Positions 33,301 to 42,239 of a DNA stretch of 64,000 nucleotides are shown here, one piece after another. Origin of the DNA: Bacteriovorax sp. PP10 (lineage in GTDB: Bacteria > Bdellovibrionota > Bacteriovoracia > Bacteriovoracales > Bacteriovoracaceae); contig NZ_JAYGJQ010000001.1 in NCBI RefSeq assembly GCF_035013165.1, forward strand, positions 1,116,001 through 1,180,000. Direction: 5' to 3'. The stretch's first letter is position 1, and every line of letters starts with the position of its first letter. The notes below the pieces were generated by a model. It was not told the DNA's origin and did no database searches. It saw nothing but the letters and a program-made list of their open reading frames with translations. The position numbers and the translations under genes were made by a program.

Positions 33301-33744
33301 CTAAAACATTGTATTAGTGTTTGCCGTTCCTTTTGTGGGAACTTCTTGAATCACATCCCAGTGCTCAACAATTTTATCGTTTTCAACTCTAAAGATATCC
33401 ACGATTGCTCTTCCAGGATCTTTATCATTTTCTTTTGAATTAAGGTGAAGAGCAACCAAGTCCCCATCGGCGATCGCGCGCTTAATTAAAGCACGTGAAG
33501 CAGGATTCTTTTTAAAATGACCTTCAAAGTATGTATAAAAGGCCTCTGCTCCATTGGGAACAAAGGGATTGTGCTGAATGTATTTGTCGCCAATAAATTT
33601 TTTGGCAGCTTCAGTCGGCCTGTGCTGATTGAAGGCCATTTCATAAAAATCGACAACGAGCTTTTTATTTTTTTCCTGTTGAGTAGCTGCAATGACATTA
33701 GTAGAGAGCGCTAGAAACAGCGCTAGTGATGTTAGGCCCTTCAT
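33301..33744 (-). CDS. secreted SnoaL/NTF2-like protein
   Basis: A 147-residue protein with signal MKGLTSLALFLALSTNVIA and an NTF2-like fold: VDFYEMAFNQHRPTEAAKKF, YIQHNPFVPNGAEAF, and IVDIFRVENDKIVEHWDVIQ, close to the SnoaL polyketide-cyclase-like group. Exported members are found in many bacteria with unknown substrates. The start at 33744 follows AGGAG with 8 nt spacing; the longer frame from 33789 would overlap the upstream permease gene and hide the signal peptide. Confidence 0.82.
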   Translation of the reverse strand: MKGLTSLALFLALSTNVIAATQQEKNKKLVVDFYEMAFNQHRPTEAAKKFIGDKYIQHNPFVPNGAEAFYTYFEGHFKKNPASRALIKRAIADGDLVALHLNSKENDKDPGRAIVDIFRVENDKIVEHWDVIQEVPTKGTANTNTMF

Positions 33745-33772
33745 AAAAATTTCTCCTGATAAGTGTCGTGGG

Positions 33773-34642
33773 TTATTGTCCAAGTGCACTTGGTGCAGTT
33801 GTTTTACCCATGAAGCCTACCAGAATAATTAACGTCAAGACATACGGCAGAGTCGCAAGAAGCTGCGAAGATACCTGAAGGTTTTCAAACCCACCGATAA
33901 AGACTACTAATGCTTGAGAGAGGCCAAAGAATAGACACGCAAACAGTGTTCCTACCGGATTCCATTTTCCAAAGATCATCGCAGCAAGAGCAATGAAGCC
34001 TTGTCCTGAAATAAGTGTTGGACGGAAGTTAGATACGATGGCGATAGATAAGCTACCACCTCCGACACCAGCTAAAAATCCTGAAGAAAGGACACCAATA
34101 TAACGGTATAAAGAAACATTGATCCCTGCGGCCACAGAAGCTTTAGGATGCTCACCGGCACTGATGAGTCTTAACCCTAATCTTGTCTTGTTAAAGATGA
34201 ACCAGATTAAAATCGTCATAGCAAAAGCGATATACACGGTTGCGTATTGATTAAAGAAGGCCGGTATCTTTTTTTCTAAATCAAGTGGAGGAGTCATGCT
34301 CGCTCCTTCAAAAAAGATTCTGCAAAAGAAAATGGCTAAACCACTTCCTAAGAAGTTAATCGCCATACCAGAAACAACCTGATTGGCCTTAAATTTAATT
34401 GAAGCAATTGCGTGAAGAAGAGCAAGCAGAAGGCCTGCGATCCCACCAGCAAGTAAACCAAGCCAAGGGTTCTGCATTGTAATAGCAACCCATGAGGCGG
34501 CGAACGCACCAAAAGTCATCATCCCTTCAAGACCAATATTAATCACTCCAGACTTCTCAGACATTACACCACCAAGAGCAGTGAAGATCAGCGGAGTCGA
34601 GTACATAAGTGTTGTTGCAAAAAGAAAAATCATTTCATTCAT
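33773..34642 (-). CDS. BMP-type (nucleoside) ABC transporter permease, second subunit
   Basis: A 289-residue polytopic permease. ALGGVMSEKSGVINIGLEGMMTFGAFAA at its start, given here only in part as GVINIGLEGMM, marks the NupQ/YufQ-like family, with the EAA-like GVLSSGFLAGVGGGSLSIAI later. It forms a heterodimeric channel with the upstream permease and takes up nucleosides or a related solute. It overlaps that gene by 4 bp. The last gene of the BMP operon, though the NTF2-like gene starts only 28 bp on. Confidence 0.9.
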   Translation of the reverse strand: MNEMIFLFATTLMYSTPLIFTALGGVMSEKSGVINIGLEGMMTFGAFAASWVAITMQNPWLGLLAGGIAGLLLALLHAIASIKFKANQVVSGMAINFLGSGLAIFFCRIFFEGASMTPPLDLEKKIPAFFNQYATVYIAFAMTILIWFIFNKTRLGLRLISAGEHPKASVAAGINVSLYRYIGVLSSGFLAGVGGGSLSIAIVSNFRPTLISGQGFIALAAMIFGKWNPVGTLFACLFFGLSQALVVFIGGFENLQVSSQLLATLPYVLTLIILVGFMGKTTAPSALGQ

Positions 34643-35721
34643 GGATTTTTGATCCTTTTTTTCGTCACAAAATTAAAGATCGATGGAATGGCGATAAAGA
34701 AAATAATCGCGCCAATCATGATCCCGATAACTTCAGAGGGAGCTTCAAGTGTTGATTGAATTTTTTGTCCCGAGTATTTTAAGGCCCCAAGGAAAAAACC
34801 TGAGAATAAAACTCCAAATGGATTGTTTGATCCAATTAAAGCAACGGCAATCCCGTCAAACCCGTAACCTTCGTGAGCAGCAAGCACTGCAACGTTATTA
34901 GACACACCCATCACGTGAGTGGCACCTGCAAGTCCTGAAAGAGCACCCGAGATCATCATCGCCTGAGTCACTTTCATTTTTGTACTGATACCAGCGTATT
35001 CACTCGCCGCTGGGCTAAAGCCTACTGACTTTAGTTTATAACCAAATGTCGTCTTGTTTAAAATAATCCACACGACAACCACAGCAATCAGCGCCAGGAA
35101 GATTCCCGCGTTCACCGGTGGTCTCATAAAAGAAGACCAGAATTCATGCTTAGATAGCCATTCTAGCCCTGCGTCTGAAACTTTCCACTTATCTAAAATA
35201 CCAATCGATGTTGATTCATTGATAAACTCAGTCGTCTCCATATCAGGACGTCTGAAACCTTCAATAAAGACTGCGTAGTTTGAAAAATAAAGTGCAATCC
35301 AATTAAGCATGATCGTCGATAAAACTTCATGCACACCAAAACGTGCCTTTAGAAATCCACTAAGCCCTCCGTAAAGAGAAGCGGCCATAGTCGCGAGCAT
35401 CATCACCAGTGGAATTTGAATCCATGGATTGAAGTTGAAATGAAAACCAAGGAAACTTGCGGCCAGTGCACCGATAATAAACTGCCCTTCAGCTCCAATA
35501 TTAAAAAGCCCTGTACGGAAAGCAAAAGCAACCGATAGACCAGTTAAGATTAACGGAGTCGAACGAACGATAATATAAGAAATGTAATTAGGTTGAGAGA
35601 AGGCCCCATCCCACATGACTTTGTAAGCTTCGATAGGAGAGATATGAGAAAGTTTTAAAACGATCCCGCCAATTAATAATCCCATCAGGATTGAAAGAAT
35701 GCTGATTAAAAATTTTTTCAT
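34639..35721 (-). CDS. BMP-type (nucleoside) ABC transporter permease, first subunit
   Basis: A 360-residue permease with about ten helices, matching NupP/YufP (about 350). Typical are RTGLFNIGAEGQFIIGAL, FGVHEVLSTIMLNWIALYF and GFDGIAVALIGSNNPFGVL. The extracytoplasmic loop near residues 175-205 is large, as in this family. It overlaps the ATPase gene upstream and the second permease downstream by 4 bp each, so all are co-translated. Confidence 0.92.
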   Translation of the reverse strand: MKKFLISILSILMGLLIGGIVLKLSHISPIEAYKVMWDGAFSQPNYISYIIVRSTPLILTGLSVAFAFRTGLFNIGAEGQFIIGALAASFLGFHFNFNPWIQIPLVMMLATMAASLYGGLSGFLKARFGVHEVLSTIMLNWIALYFSNYAVFIEGFRRPDMETTEFINESTSIGILDKWKVSDAGLEWLSKHEFWSSFMRPPVNAGIFLALIAVVVVWIILNKTTFGYKLKSVGFSPAASEYAGISTKMKVTQAMMISGALSGLAGATHVMGVSNNVAVLAAHEGYGFDGIAVALIGSNNPFGVLFSGFFLGALKYSGQKIQSTLEAPSEVIGIMIGAIIFFIAIPSIFNFVTKKRIKNP

Positions 35722-37250
35722 GCAGGTTTTCCTCCCGCCATGTAAAGACCGATGTCTTCTTTAAGTTTTGGACTTGAGACGATGGTCTGGTGGTCCAGGT
35801 CGGCCCACAGTTGTCCTTTATAAATAACTCCGATGCGGTCACTCAAATTGATGATCTCATCGAGTTCATAAGAGATAAGTAAAATCGCTTTGCCTTGATC
35901 GCGCAATTTAATCAATTCACGGTGAACGTATTCAATCGCACCAACATCCAGACCACGAGTAGGCTGGAAGGCAATCAAGACGTCAGGGTTATGAACGATT
36001 TCACGGGCAAGAATAATCTTCTGCTGATTTCCACCAGAAAGATTAGAGGCATTCAATTCAGGATTAGGTGGCCTGATATCAAAGCGGGAAATTAATTCAT
36101 TAGAAAATTTTGTTAGTTCACGATTAACGATGAATCCATAATTCGAAAATGGTTTTTCATCAATTTGCTGAAGAACAAAATTTTCTTTAACTTTGAAATC
36201 CATAACCAGACCCACTCTTTGGCGGTCTTCGGGAATGCATCCCAGTTTATTTTTATAAATTTGTTTCGGTGAAAGATTGGTAATGTCGTGGTCGTTGATT
36301 AAAATTTTACCAGAGTTGGTTTTACGTAGGCCTGTTAAGGCCTGAACTAATTCACTCTGACCATTCCCATCGATACCGGCAAGACCTGTGATTTCACCTT
36401 TTTTAAGATTGAAAGTGAAGTTCGTAATACATTGGTGCTGTTTTGAATTCACTACATTTAAGTTTTGGATCTTAAAAACAACTTCGCCATTAGGAAGGGC
36501 AGGAGTTTTTTCTACGACCAGCTCAACTTCTCTTCCTACCATTTTAGAGGCAAGTTCCGTTTCACTTGTCACTGCTACATCAACCGTCTCAATGAATTCA
36601 CCTTTTCTGATGATGGTACAACGGTCGGCGATTTCTTTAATCTCGTGAAGCTTGTGAGTGATGATGATAATCGTCTTACCCTGAGACTTAAGGTTGTTGA
36701 TGATGCAATAGAAGACTTTAATTTCTTGTGGAGTCAGAACAGCTGTAGGTTCATCTAAAATGATGATCTCAGCGTTCCTATAAAGCGTCTTGATAATTTC
36801 CACGCGCTGTTGAGTACCAACACTCACGTTTTCAATTTTTTGATCAAGATCTAAATCGAGTTTGTATTTTTCAACAATCGCTTCGATATCTTTGCGTGCT
36901 TTTTTATAGTTGATCATTCCCAGGAAGTTTTTTGGTTCAATCCCAAGGATGACGTTTTGGAGAATCGTAAAAGGGCGTACCAGTCTAAAGTGCTGGTGAA
37001 CCATTCCAATCCCAAGCGAGATGGCGTGAGCGGGGGTTTCGATTTCCGTTTTCACACCACGAAGAATAATCTCACCACCGGCATCTGGAAGATGCTCGCC
37101 GTAGATTGTTTTCATGAGTGTAGATTTACCGGCACCGTTTTCGCCGAGGATGGCATGAACCTCGCCGTTTTTCACAGCGAGGTTGATTTTATTATTTGCT
37201 TTAAATGTTCCAAAAGTTTTGGAAATATTTTTTAGTTCAAGTGCCAGCAT
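35718..37250 (-). CDS. BMP-type ABC transporter ATPase with two nucleotide-binding domains
   Basis: A 510-residue tandem ATPase (RbsA/NupO type). Domain 1 has Walker A GENGAGKST, Q-loop MVHQHFRLV, signature VSVGTQQRVEIIK and Walker B IIILDEPTAVL. Domain 2 has a degenerate Walker A (GIDGNGQSE), signature LSGGNQQKIILAREI and FQPTRGLDVGAIE. The degenerate second site is normal in this family. It energises the two permeases encoded downstream. Confidence 0.94.
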   Translation of the reverse strand: MLALELKNISKTFGTFKANNKINLAVKNGEVHAILGENGAGKSTLMKTIYGEHLPDAGGEIILRGVKTEIETPAHAISLGIGMVHQHFRLVRPFTILQNVILGIEPKNFLGMINYKKARKDIEAIVEKYKLDLDLDQKIENVSVGTQQRVEIIKTLYRNAEIIILDEPTAVLTPQEIKVFYCIINNLKSQGKTIIIITHKLHEIKEIADRCTIIRKGEFIETVDVAVTSETELASKMVGREVELVVEKTPALPNGEVVFKIQNLNVVNSKQHQCITNFTFNLKKGEITGLAGIDGNGQSELVQALTGLRKTNSGKILINDHDITNLSPKQIYKNKLGCIPEDRQRVGLVMDFKVKENFVLQQIDEKPFSNYGFIVNRELTKFSNELISRFDIRPPNPELNASNLSGGNQQKIILAREIVHNPDVLIAFQPTRGLDVGAIEYVHRELIKLRDQGKAILLISYELDEIINLSDRIGVIYKGQLWADLDHQTIVSSPKLKEDIGLYMAGGKPA

Positions 37251-37251
37251 T

Positions 37252-38265
37252 TTATTTTACTGTTTTGATATAAGCTGCGTAAGCGCTTGAGGTTGAAGGA
37301 ATTTTAATTTTTCCAGCAATGATTTCTTTTTTAATTTTTGCTACATCTTCAAGAAGAATAGAAGGAATCATCTTCGTTGTTGTTGGAGCAATATCAACAG
37401 CACCGTCTTTTAGACCGTACTCAACAGTTGTTCCACCTTTGAAGACACCTTTGCTTAAGTCAGACACAACATTGAATACAGCGTTGTCGACTCTCTTCAT
37501 GCTTGAAGTGATCACGTTTTTTGGAGCAAGGTAATTTTGATCGCGGTCAACACCAACGGCCATTTTATCTTTTTCCTTAACAGCTTCAATAACACCATCA
37601 CCAACAGCACCAGCGGCGTGGAAGATAACGTCAGCGCCTTTCCCGATCATTTGGTTAGCAATAGCTTTTCCTTTAGCAGCATCAGTAAAAGATTCTGCGT
37701 GTTGCTCAAGGATATTAATTTTTTTGTTAGCGTATTTTGCTCCGGCCTTAAATCCGTATTGGAAACTGTGAATGATAGGAACACTCATTCCACCGATGAA
37801 CCCAAGAGTTCCCGTTTTGCTCATTTTTGCAGCAATGTAACCAGCAAGAAAAGCACCTTCTTCAGCTTTGAACATAACACCCACAACGTTCTTTGGAGTT
37901 TTAGCTCCGAAAGAGTAATCGATGATCGCATATTTTTGTTTTGGATTTTGTTTAGCTGCAATTAGGATAGCGTCGGCCATCTTAAAGCCGATACCCCAGA
38001 TCAGGTCGTTTTTAGCGTCTAATAAAGTTTCTAAGTTGGCAGGATAGTCTGCATCTTGCTTAGATTCCTGGTAACTAGTCTTAATGCCTAGCTCTTTTTT
38101 TACCTTTGTTAGCCCTTCCCAAGCAGATTGGTTGAAAGACTGGTCGTTAACGCCACCCACATCTGTAACCATACCGACTTTGAGCGGCGCAGCGGATGAA
38201 GTTGCCGGAACGATGGCCGATACACATAGTAAGACAAGCGAGAACAGAACATTTTTAATTCTCAT
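37252..38265 (-). CDS. BMP-family periplasmic substrate-binding protein
   Basis: A 337-residue basic-membrane-protein (Med/PnrA/NupN) homologue: KVGMVTDVGGVNDQSFNQSA, IGFKMADAI, VGVMFKAEEGAFLAGYIAA, and GADVIFHAAGAVGDGVIEA. The signal peptide ends SSAA without a lipobox Cys, so it is soluble in the periplasm whereas most BMP proteins are lipoproteins. PnrA and NupN bind purine and other nucleosides, and spirochaete RfuA binds riboflavin; the ligand here is not decided. First gene of the four-gene operon, 1 bp before the ATPase. Confidence 0.92.
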   Translation of the reverse strand: MRIKNVLFSLVLLCVSAIVPATSSAAPLKVGMVTDVGGVNDQSFNQSAWEGLTKVKKELGIKTSYQESKQDADYPANLETLLDAKNDLIWGIGFKMADAILIAAKQNPKQKYAIIDYSFGAKTPKNVVGVMFKAEEGAFLAGYIAAKMSKTGTLGFIGGMSVPIIHSFQYGFKAGAKYANKKINILEQHAESFTDAAKGKAIANQMIGKGADVIFHAAGAVGDGVIEAVKEKDKMAVGVDRDQNYLAPKNVITSSMKRVDNAVFNVVSDLSKGVFKGGTTVEYGLKDGAVDIAPTTTKMIPSILLEDVAKIKKEIIAGKIKIPSTSSAYAAYIKTVK

Positions 38266-38413
38266 GAAACCCTCTTAGAAATTTACCGTATAACTTTTTG
38301 TTAGACATGTTTAGCACTTAACTACGAATATTGGTAGAAAGATTTACACTCTGAATGGCCTTTGTTTTAATAAGATTTCACAGGCTTTTCACTTACAATC
38401 ACCGGAAGGATTA

Positions 38414-39643
38414 ATGGGTTCATCAAAACTGTTTATTAGTTGTTTATTTACTGTTCTTTATGCTTCAAATTCATATGCCGTTACCTTAGGAGAGAGCTTT
38501 AACAGTGCTCTTTTAAACAACCAATCCGACAACATTAACGAGTCAAGACTTAAGCAAAGTATGGAGCAAAGAGCTAAAGGCCAGGGTTCATACTACCCAA
38601 CACTTTCAGTGCGCGGGACTTACTTAAAGCAAGAAAAGTTTGAAGACCAAAAGACTCTTGGGTTAAACCTGACAACGAGTTTATACAATGGTGGACGCGA
38701 CCGTCAGTTAATTAGAAATGCTGATGCTGGTGTGAAGATCGCAGAAAACCAAAGACAGCTCGACCGAGTGGCCTTGTATATGGAAGTCGTCGATTCTTAT
38801 TACACTTTTTTACTGAATCAAAACGACGAAAAAAACCTGAACCTTTTAAAAAAGCAAAGTCAGGAGCGTGTTGATGAAATTAGAAAGCGCTTACAAATCG
38901 GACGCTCAAGAAGAGGAGAATTGCTACAAGCAGAAGCTCAACTGGCCTCAGTTGATGCTCAACTTTTAGACGCTCAAGGTTTACTAAAACAAAGTGAAGC
39001 GCGCTTTTATATCTTAACTGGATTGAATAAGGATAAAGCGATTGATATGAAATTTGATGAAACAACTCCGGTTAAACCACTGGAAGAGTACATCAGCATG
39101 GCCTTGTCTCGTGAAGATGTTCAAAACAAGCAACTCGAAATCCAGCAATTTGATGGAGACGTAAAAATTTCAAAAGGAAGTTATCTTCCGACTCTTGATC
39201 TTCTTTCAAATTACTACGCTCTTAAAGAAGGTGGCTCGACTGCTTCAAAAAACTCAGACTGGGATGTGGGCTTAAACTTAACAATTCCTCTTTATGAAGG
39301 GGGAGTGACTCAAGCACTAGTTAGAGAAACGACAGCAAAAAAACAATCGGCAGAGTATCAGTTAACTGATTACAAAAAAAATCTTCAGATTGAAATCACT
39401 TCAAGATATGAATTGTTTCATCGTTATTTTGATCAGATCAAAGCTTTTGACTTAGCTCTTCAAAAAGCAAAAAGAAGTTATGAAGAAACAACAAAAGACT
39501 ACCGTTTAGGACTGGTATCTAACCTGGACGTTCTAACTTCATTAAATCTTTATTTAGATAGCAAAAGAAATTCTGAAAAAACAAAAATTCTTGCGGTGTT
39601 AAATCACAAGCAACTTGAAGCAACTGCTGGTATCATCCAATAA
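38414..39643 (+). CDS. TolC-family outer-membrane channel
   Basis: A 409-residue exported protein (signal MGSSKLFISCLFTVLYASNSYA) with two similar halves of long alpha-helices with short beta pieces: SYYPTLSVRGTYLKQEKFED and then SYLPTLDLLSNYYALKEGG, plus LNLTIPLYEGG. These are TolC features. It forms the trimeric tunnel used by efflux pumps or type I secretion. No inner-membrane pump or adaptor is adjacent. A TTTACA-17 bp-TTTAAT pair (38343-38371) is a weak promoter candidate. Confidence 0.9.
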   Translation: MGSSKLFISCLFTVLYASNSYAVTLGESFNSALLNNQSDNINESRLKQSMEQRAKGQGSYYPTLSVRGTYLKQEKFEDQKTLGLNLTTSLYNGGRDRQLIRNADAGVKIAENQRQLDRVALYMEVVDSYYTFLLNQNDEKNLNLLKKQSQERVDEIRKRLQIGRSRRGELLQAEAQLASVDAQLLDAQGLLKQSEARFYILTGLNKDKAIDMKFDETTPVKPLEEYISMALSREDVQNKQLEIQQFDGDVKISKGSYLPTLDLLSNYYALKEGGSTASKNSDWDVGLNLTIPLYEGGVTQALVRETTAKKQSAEYQLTDYKKNLQIEITSRYELFHRYFDQIKAFDLALQKAKRSYEETTKDYRLGLVSNLDVLTSLNLYLDSKRNSEKTKILAVLNHKQLEATAGIIQ

Positions 39644-40146
39644 TGAATAATAATCCGGTCGTAACATTACAAGAAAATGCCTCTGGTTTTTTTGATAAAA
39701 TCAGTGAAAAGCATAGTGATAAAATGCAATGTAAAAAAGGCTGCTCGAAATGCTGCCAGACGGACATTAGCGTTTTTGAAATTGAATCAGATCGTATCGA
39801 AGATTGGTTTGCCGCTCAAGAACCAGTTGAGCAACAACGTCTATTGGACTTATGGCAAACACCTAATCAAGAAACTTATTGTACATTTCTTTACAATGAC
39901 CAATGCACAATCTACGAAGCAAGACCTCTTATCTGCCGCACTCAAGGTTTACCTTTGTATGTGGCCAGTGAAAATGTTCTCGATTACTGCCCGCTGAATT
40001 TTAAAGCAGGTGATCCTCCTAAAGAAGACTGGTTGAATTTAGAGCGAATGAATACACTTCTCTCGTTTGCTGCATCGACTGAAAAAAAAGATAAACGAAT
40101 TCGTCTCAAAAAACTTAAGACTAAACTCTTAACTACGCTAAAATAA
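39643..40146 (+). CDS. YkgJ-family cysteine-cluster protein
   Basis: A 167-residue protein with CKKGCSKCC (residues 30-38; CxxxCxxCC), then CTFLYNDQCTIYEARPLICR and DYCPLNF. This set is the YkgJ-type zinc- or iron-chelating domain (UPF0153). The role of the family is unknown. The ATG overlaps the tolC-like stop (TAATG), so the two are translationally coupled. Confidence 0.88.
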   Translation: MNNNPVVTLQENASGFFDKISEKHSDKMQCKKGCSKCCQTDISVFEIESDRIEDWFAAQEPVEQQRLLDLWQTPNQETYCTFLYNDQCTIYEARPLICRTQGLPLYVASENVLDYCPLNFKAGDPPKEDWLNLERMNTLLSFAASTEKKDKRIRLKKLKTKLLTTLK

Positions 40147-40224
40147 TTAACGAATCAAATCTTAACAATTTTATAGTAAAAATCATTATTGCAATGGGTG
40201 TTTTTTCTTTAGATAATAGAGGCC

Positions 40225-40971
40225 ATGCAAATCAGAATATATGCCTTAAAATTTTTCTTCCTTCTAGCTCTTATATTTTCCGCACCAATTGTGTCTGGGA
40301 ATACTCAACCCATCGTCGTTAAGATCGGAGGTTACGAATTTGCTCCCTTTATTGAAAAAGAAGGCAAGGAAGGAATTGTTAAGGACCTTATTGCCAAACT
40401 TAATGCTTCTCAAGAAAAATATCATTTCGAATTTGTCCTAACCAGTGCCAATAGAAGATACCGCGATTTTAAAACTCAGAAATATGACATTATTCTTTTT
40501 GAAGATGAAGCCTGGAGTTGGAAGCAGATGGGGATTAATTATGCCCGCACAAGTATTATTGGAAGCGGAAAAGAATTGGCCGTGGCGATGAATTATGAAA
40601 CCCGCGACCAAAGCTATTTTGATAATCTTGCCGATAAAAAAATTGAAGTAGTTTTAGGTTATCACTATCAAATAACGGATATGAAATCAGATGCTCAGAC
40701 CTTGATGAATAAAAAAATTGTTCAAGGGAAATCAAATCAAGATAACCTGGAAGATTTACTCAGCAAAAAAGTAGATGTGACATTTATCAACAGTTTGATG
40801 TTGAGCAGATTTTTAAATAAGAATAAAGAGTTGAAAGATAAATTTTTGATTAGAAATAAAGTCGATCATCAATTTGCACTTCGTGGCCTTATTCATCCCA
40901 ACTCACCCATAAAAGTAAGTGAGTTGGAAAAATTAGGTTTCAATAAGATCTTGGTCACAGATGAAAATTAA
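40225..40971 (+). CDS. periplasmic substrate-binding protein-like (SBP family 3)
   Basis: A 248-residue exported protein (signal ends near APIVSG). VVKIGGYEFAPFIEKEGKEG is the usual start of family-3 solute-binding domains, with DIILFEDEAW and the hinge VVLGYHYQITDMKSD. No transporter genes are near; orphans of this kind in some bacteria are sensors or chaperones rather than transport proteins. It ends 4 bp inside the convergent carboxypeptidase gene. The ligand is unknown. Confidence 0.78.
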   Translation: MQIRIYALKFFFLLALIFSAPIVSGNTQPIVVKIGGYEFAPFIEKEGKEGIVKDLIAKLNASQEKYHFEFVLTSANRRYRDFKTQKYDIILFEDEAWSWKQMGINYARTSIIGSGKELAVAMNYETRDQSYFDNLADKKIEVVLGYHYQITDMKSDAQTLMNKKIVQGKSNQDNLEDLLSKKVDVTFINSLMLSRFLNKNKELKDKFLIRNKVDHQFALRGLIHPNSPIKVSELEKLGFNKILVTDEN

Positions 40972-42050
40972 GGGATCGCTCTTTCGATAAATCTCAATAG
41001 AGCAGGTTTATTTTGTTGGTAGTAATAGTCAACTTTTGAGTACTCCGGCCATTTTGTATTTGAAAGCTCGATAGTGATCTGAAGATCGTTTCTGTACTTG
41101 ATACTCCAGTCTTGCATCCCACCGTTCACTTCATACCATGCATACCCGTTTGTGATTCCATTTTTAAAAGCTGTTGAAGCGAAGATATAAGGAGCAAGTC
41201 CTGAGTACTCTAAGCTTAATTCTTTAACGTAAGCTTCTTGCGGAAATTTATCAGGCATTGTATCCCAAGGATAGTTCACAACTTCAGATCCACCGTGGAA
41301 GTTGGCAGAAAGAACAAACCTACGTGTTTTTTGCCAGTTCATCACTGCCTGAGTTTCCGGCTGTCTTCCATCAACAGTGTCTTTATTGTCTGGAGTTGTG
41401 AAGTCAGGGAAATCGCGGTTTAAATCAACGTATTTTGCATTCCCACGCATGCTTGATGCTGCTCCATCTGGATTCATCGAAGGCATGATGTAGATTTGAA
41501 CTCTATCAAGTAGGTTTGTGACCTGAGGGTCTTTTCCGTAGTTTGCTAAAAGATCTTTAATGAACTTCACCATGATCTCGCGGCCGACGATTTCATCTCC
41601 GTGCATGTTCGCGATGTATTTAAACTCCGGACGGTCATCATCAGTCCCGACATCGCGAGAAAGCTTAATCACCCATAGGTCACGGTTCTTAACCGATTTA
41701 CCAATAGAAAACATTTTGCTGATTTCAGGGTATTGAGCTGTGATTGATTTAAGTTCTTTTTCAGTCTCTTCAGGTGATGGATAAACTCCACGCATCTTTA
41801 GATTTCCGATTGCCATTGAGAAGTGAGGGATGTTGTTTCTTACAAGGAACTCTTTAAGTCCTTTTGGCCCATAAAGCTCGAAGCCACCTTCTTCCACGTG
41901 GTCGATAGTTAATTCAGGTCTAGTTTTTACCAGGTCAAAAATTTTATGATCATTAGTCTGGATGTAAAAAGATTCTTCAACAACATTAGAGTAAGCTTTC
42001 GTCATAGAGAAAGTGCAGATGAATGCACATAGCATAGCAAATTTTTTCAT
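40968..42050 (-). CDS. secreted M14 zinc carboxypeptidase
   Basis: A 360-residue exported peptidase (signal MKKFAMLCAFICTFSMTKA). Zinc ligands H150 and E153 (MHGDE) and H252 (NFHGG); substrate-binding NPDG (193-196) and NRDFP (211-215); catalytic Glu328 in TIELSNTKWP. These match the M14B carboxypeptidase E/N/D branch. It trims C-terminal residues of peptides, in the periplasm or outside. Unusual for a bacterium outside groups rich in secreted hydrolases. Confidence 0.92.
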   Translation of the reverse strand: MKKFAMLCAFICTFSMTKAYSNVVEESFYIQTNDHKIFDLVKTRPELTIDHVEEGGFELYGPKGLKEFLVRNNIPHFSMAIGNLKMRGVYPSPEETEKELKSITAQYPEISKMFSIGKSVKNRDLWVIKLSRDVGTDDDRPEFKYIANMHGDEIVGREIMVKFIKDLLANYGKDPQVTNLLDRVQIYIMPSMNPDGAASSMRGNAKYVDLNRDFPDFTTPDNKDTVDGRQPETQAVMNWQKTRRFVLSANFHGGSEVVNYPWDTMPDKFPQEAYVKELSLEYSGLAPYIFASTAFKNGITNGYAWYEVNGGMQDWSIKYRNDLQITIELSNTKWPEYSKVDYYYQQNKPALLRFIERAIP

Positions 42051-42239
42051 GTTCTCGTCCTTGAGAAAAAGATAGTACTGCTTTTGATCCTACTCCTAAG
42101 ATTTTAGCTTGCCCAAGCGATGATATAAATTGTTGGAAAATAATTTGTCGTACTAAAACAATCAGGTTTCAAAACATTGACCGAAAATATCCTTCAAGGT
42201 AAATTTTTTATGCCCTTTATTCTCAAGGAAAAACTAATC

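Noticed and set aside
37537-37965. Forward ORF of 142 residues over the BMP-family gene
   Set aside because: It is antisense to a confident gene and has no ribosome-binding site or recognised motif.
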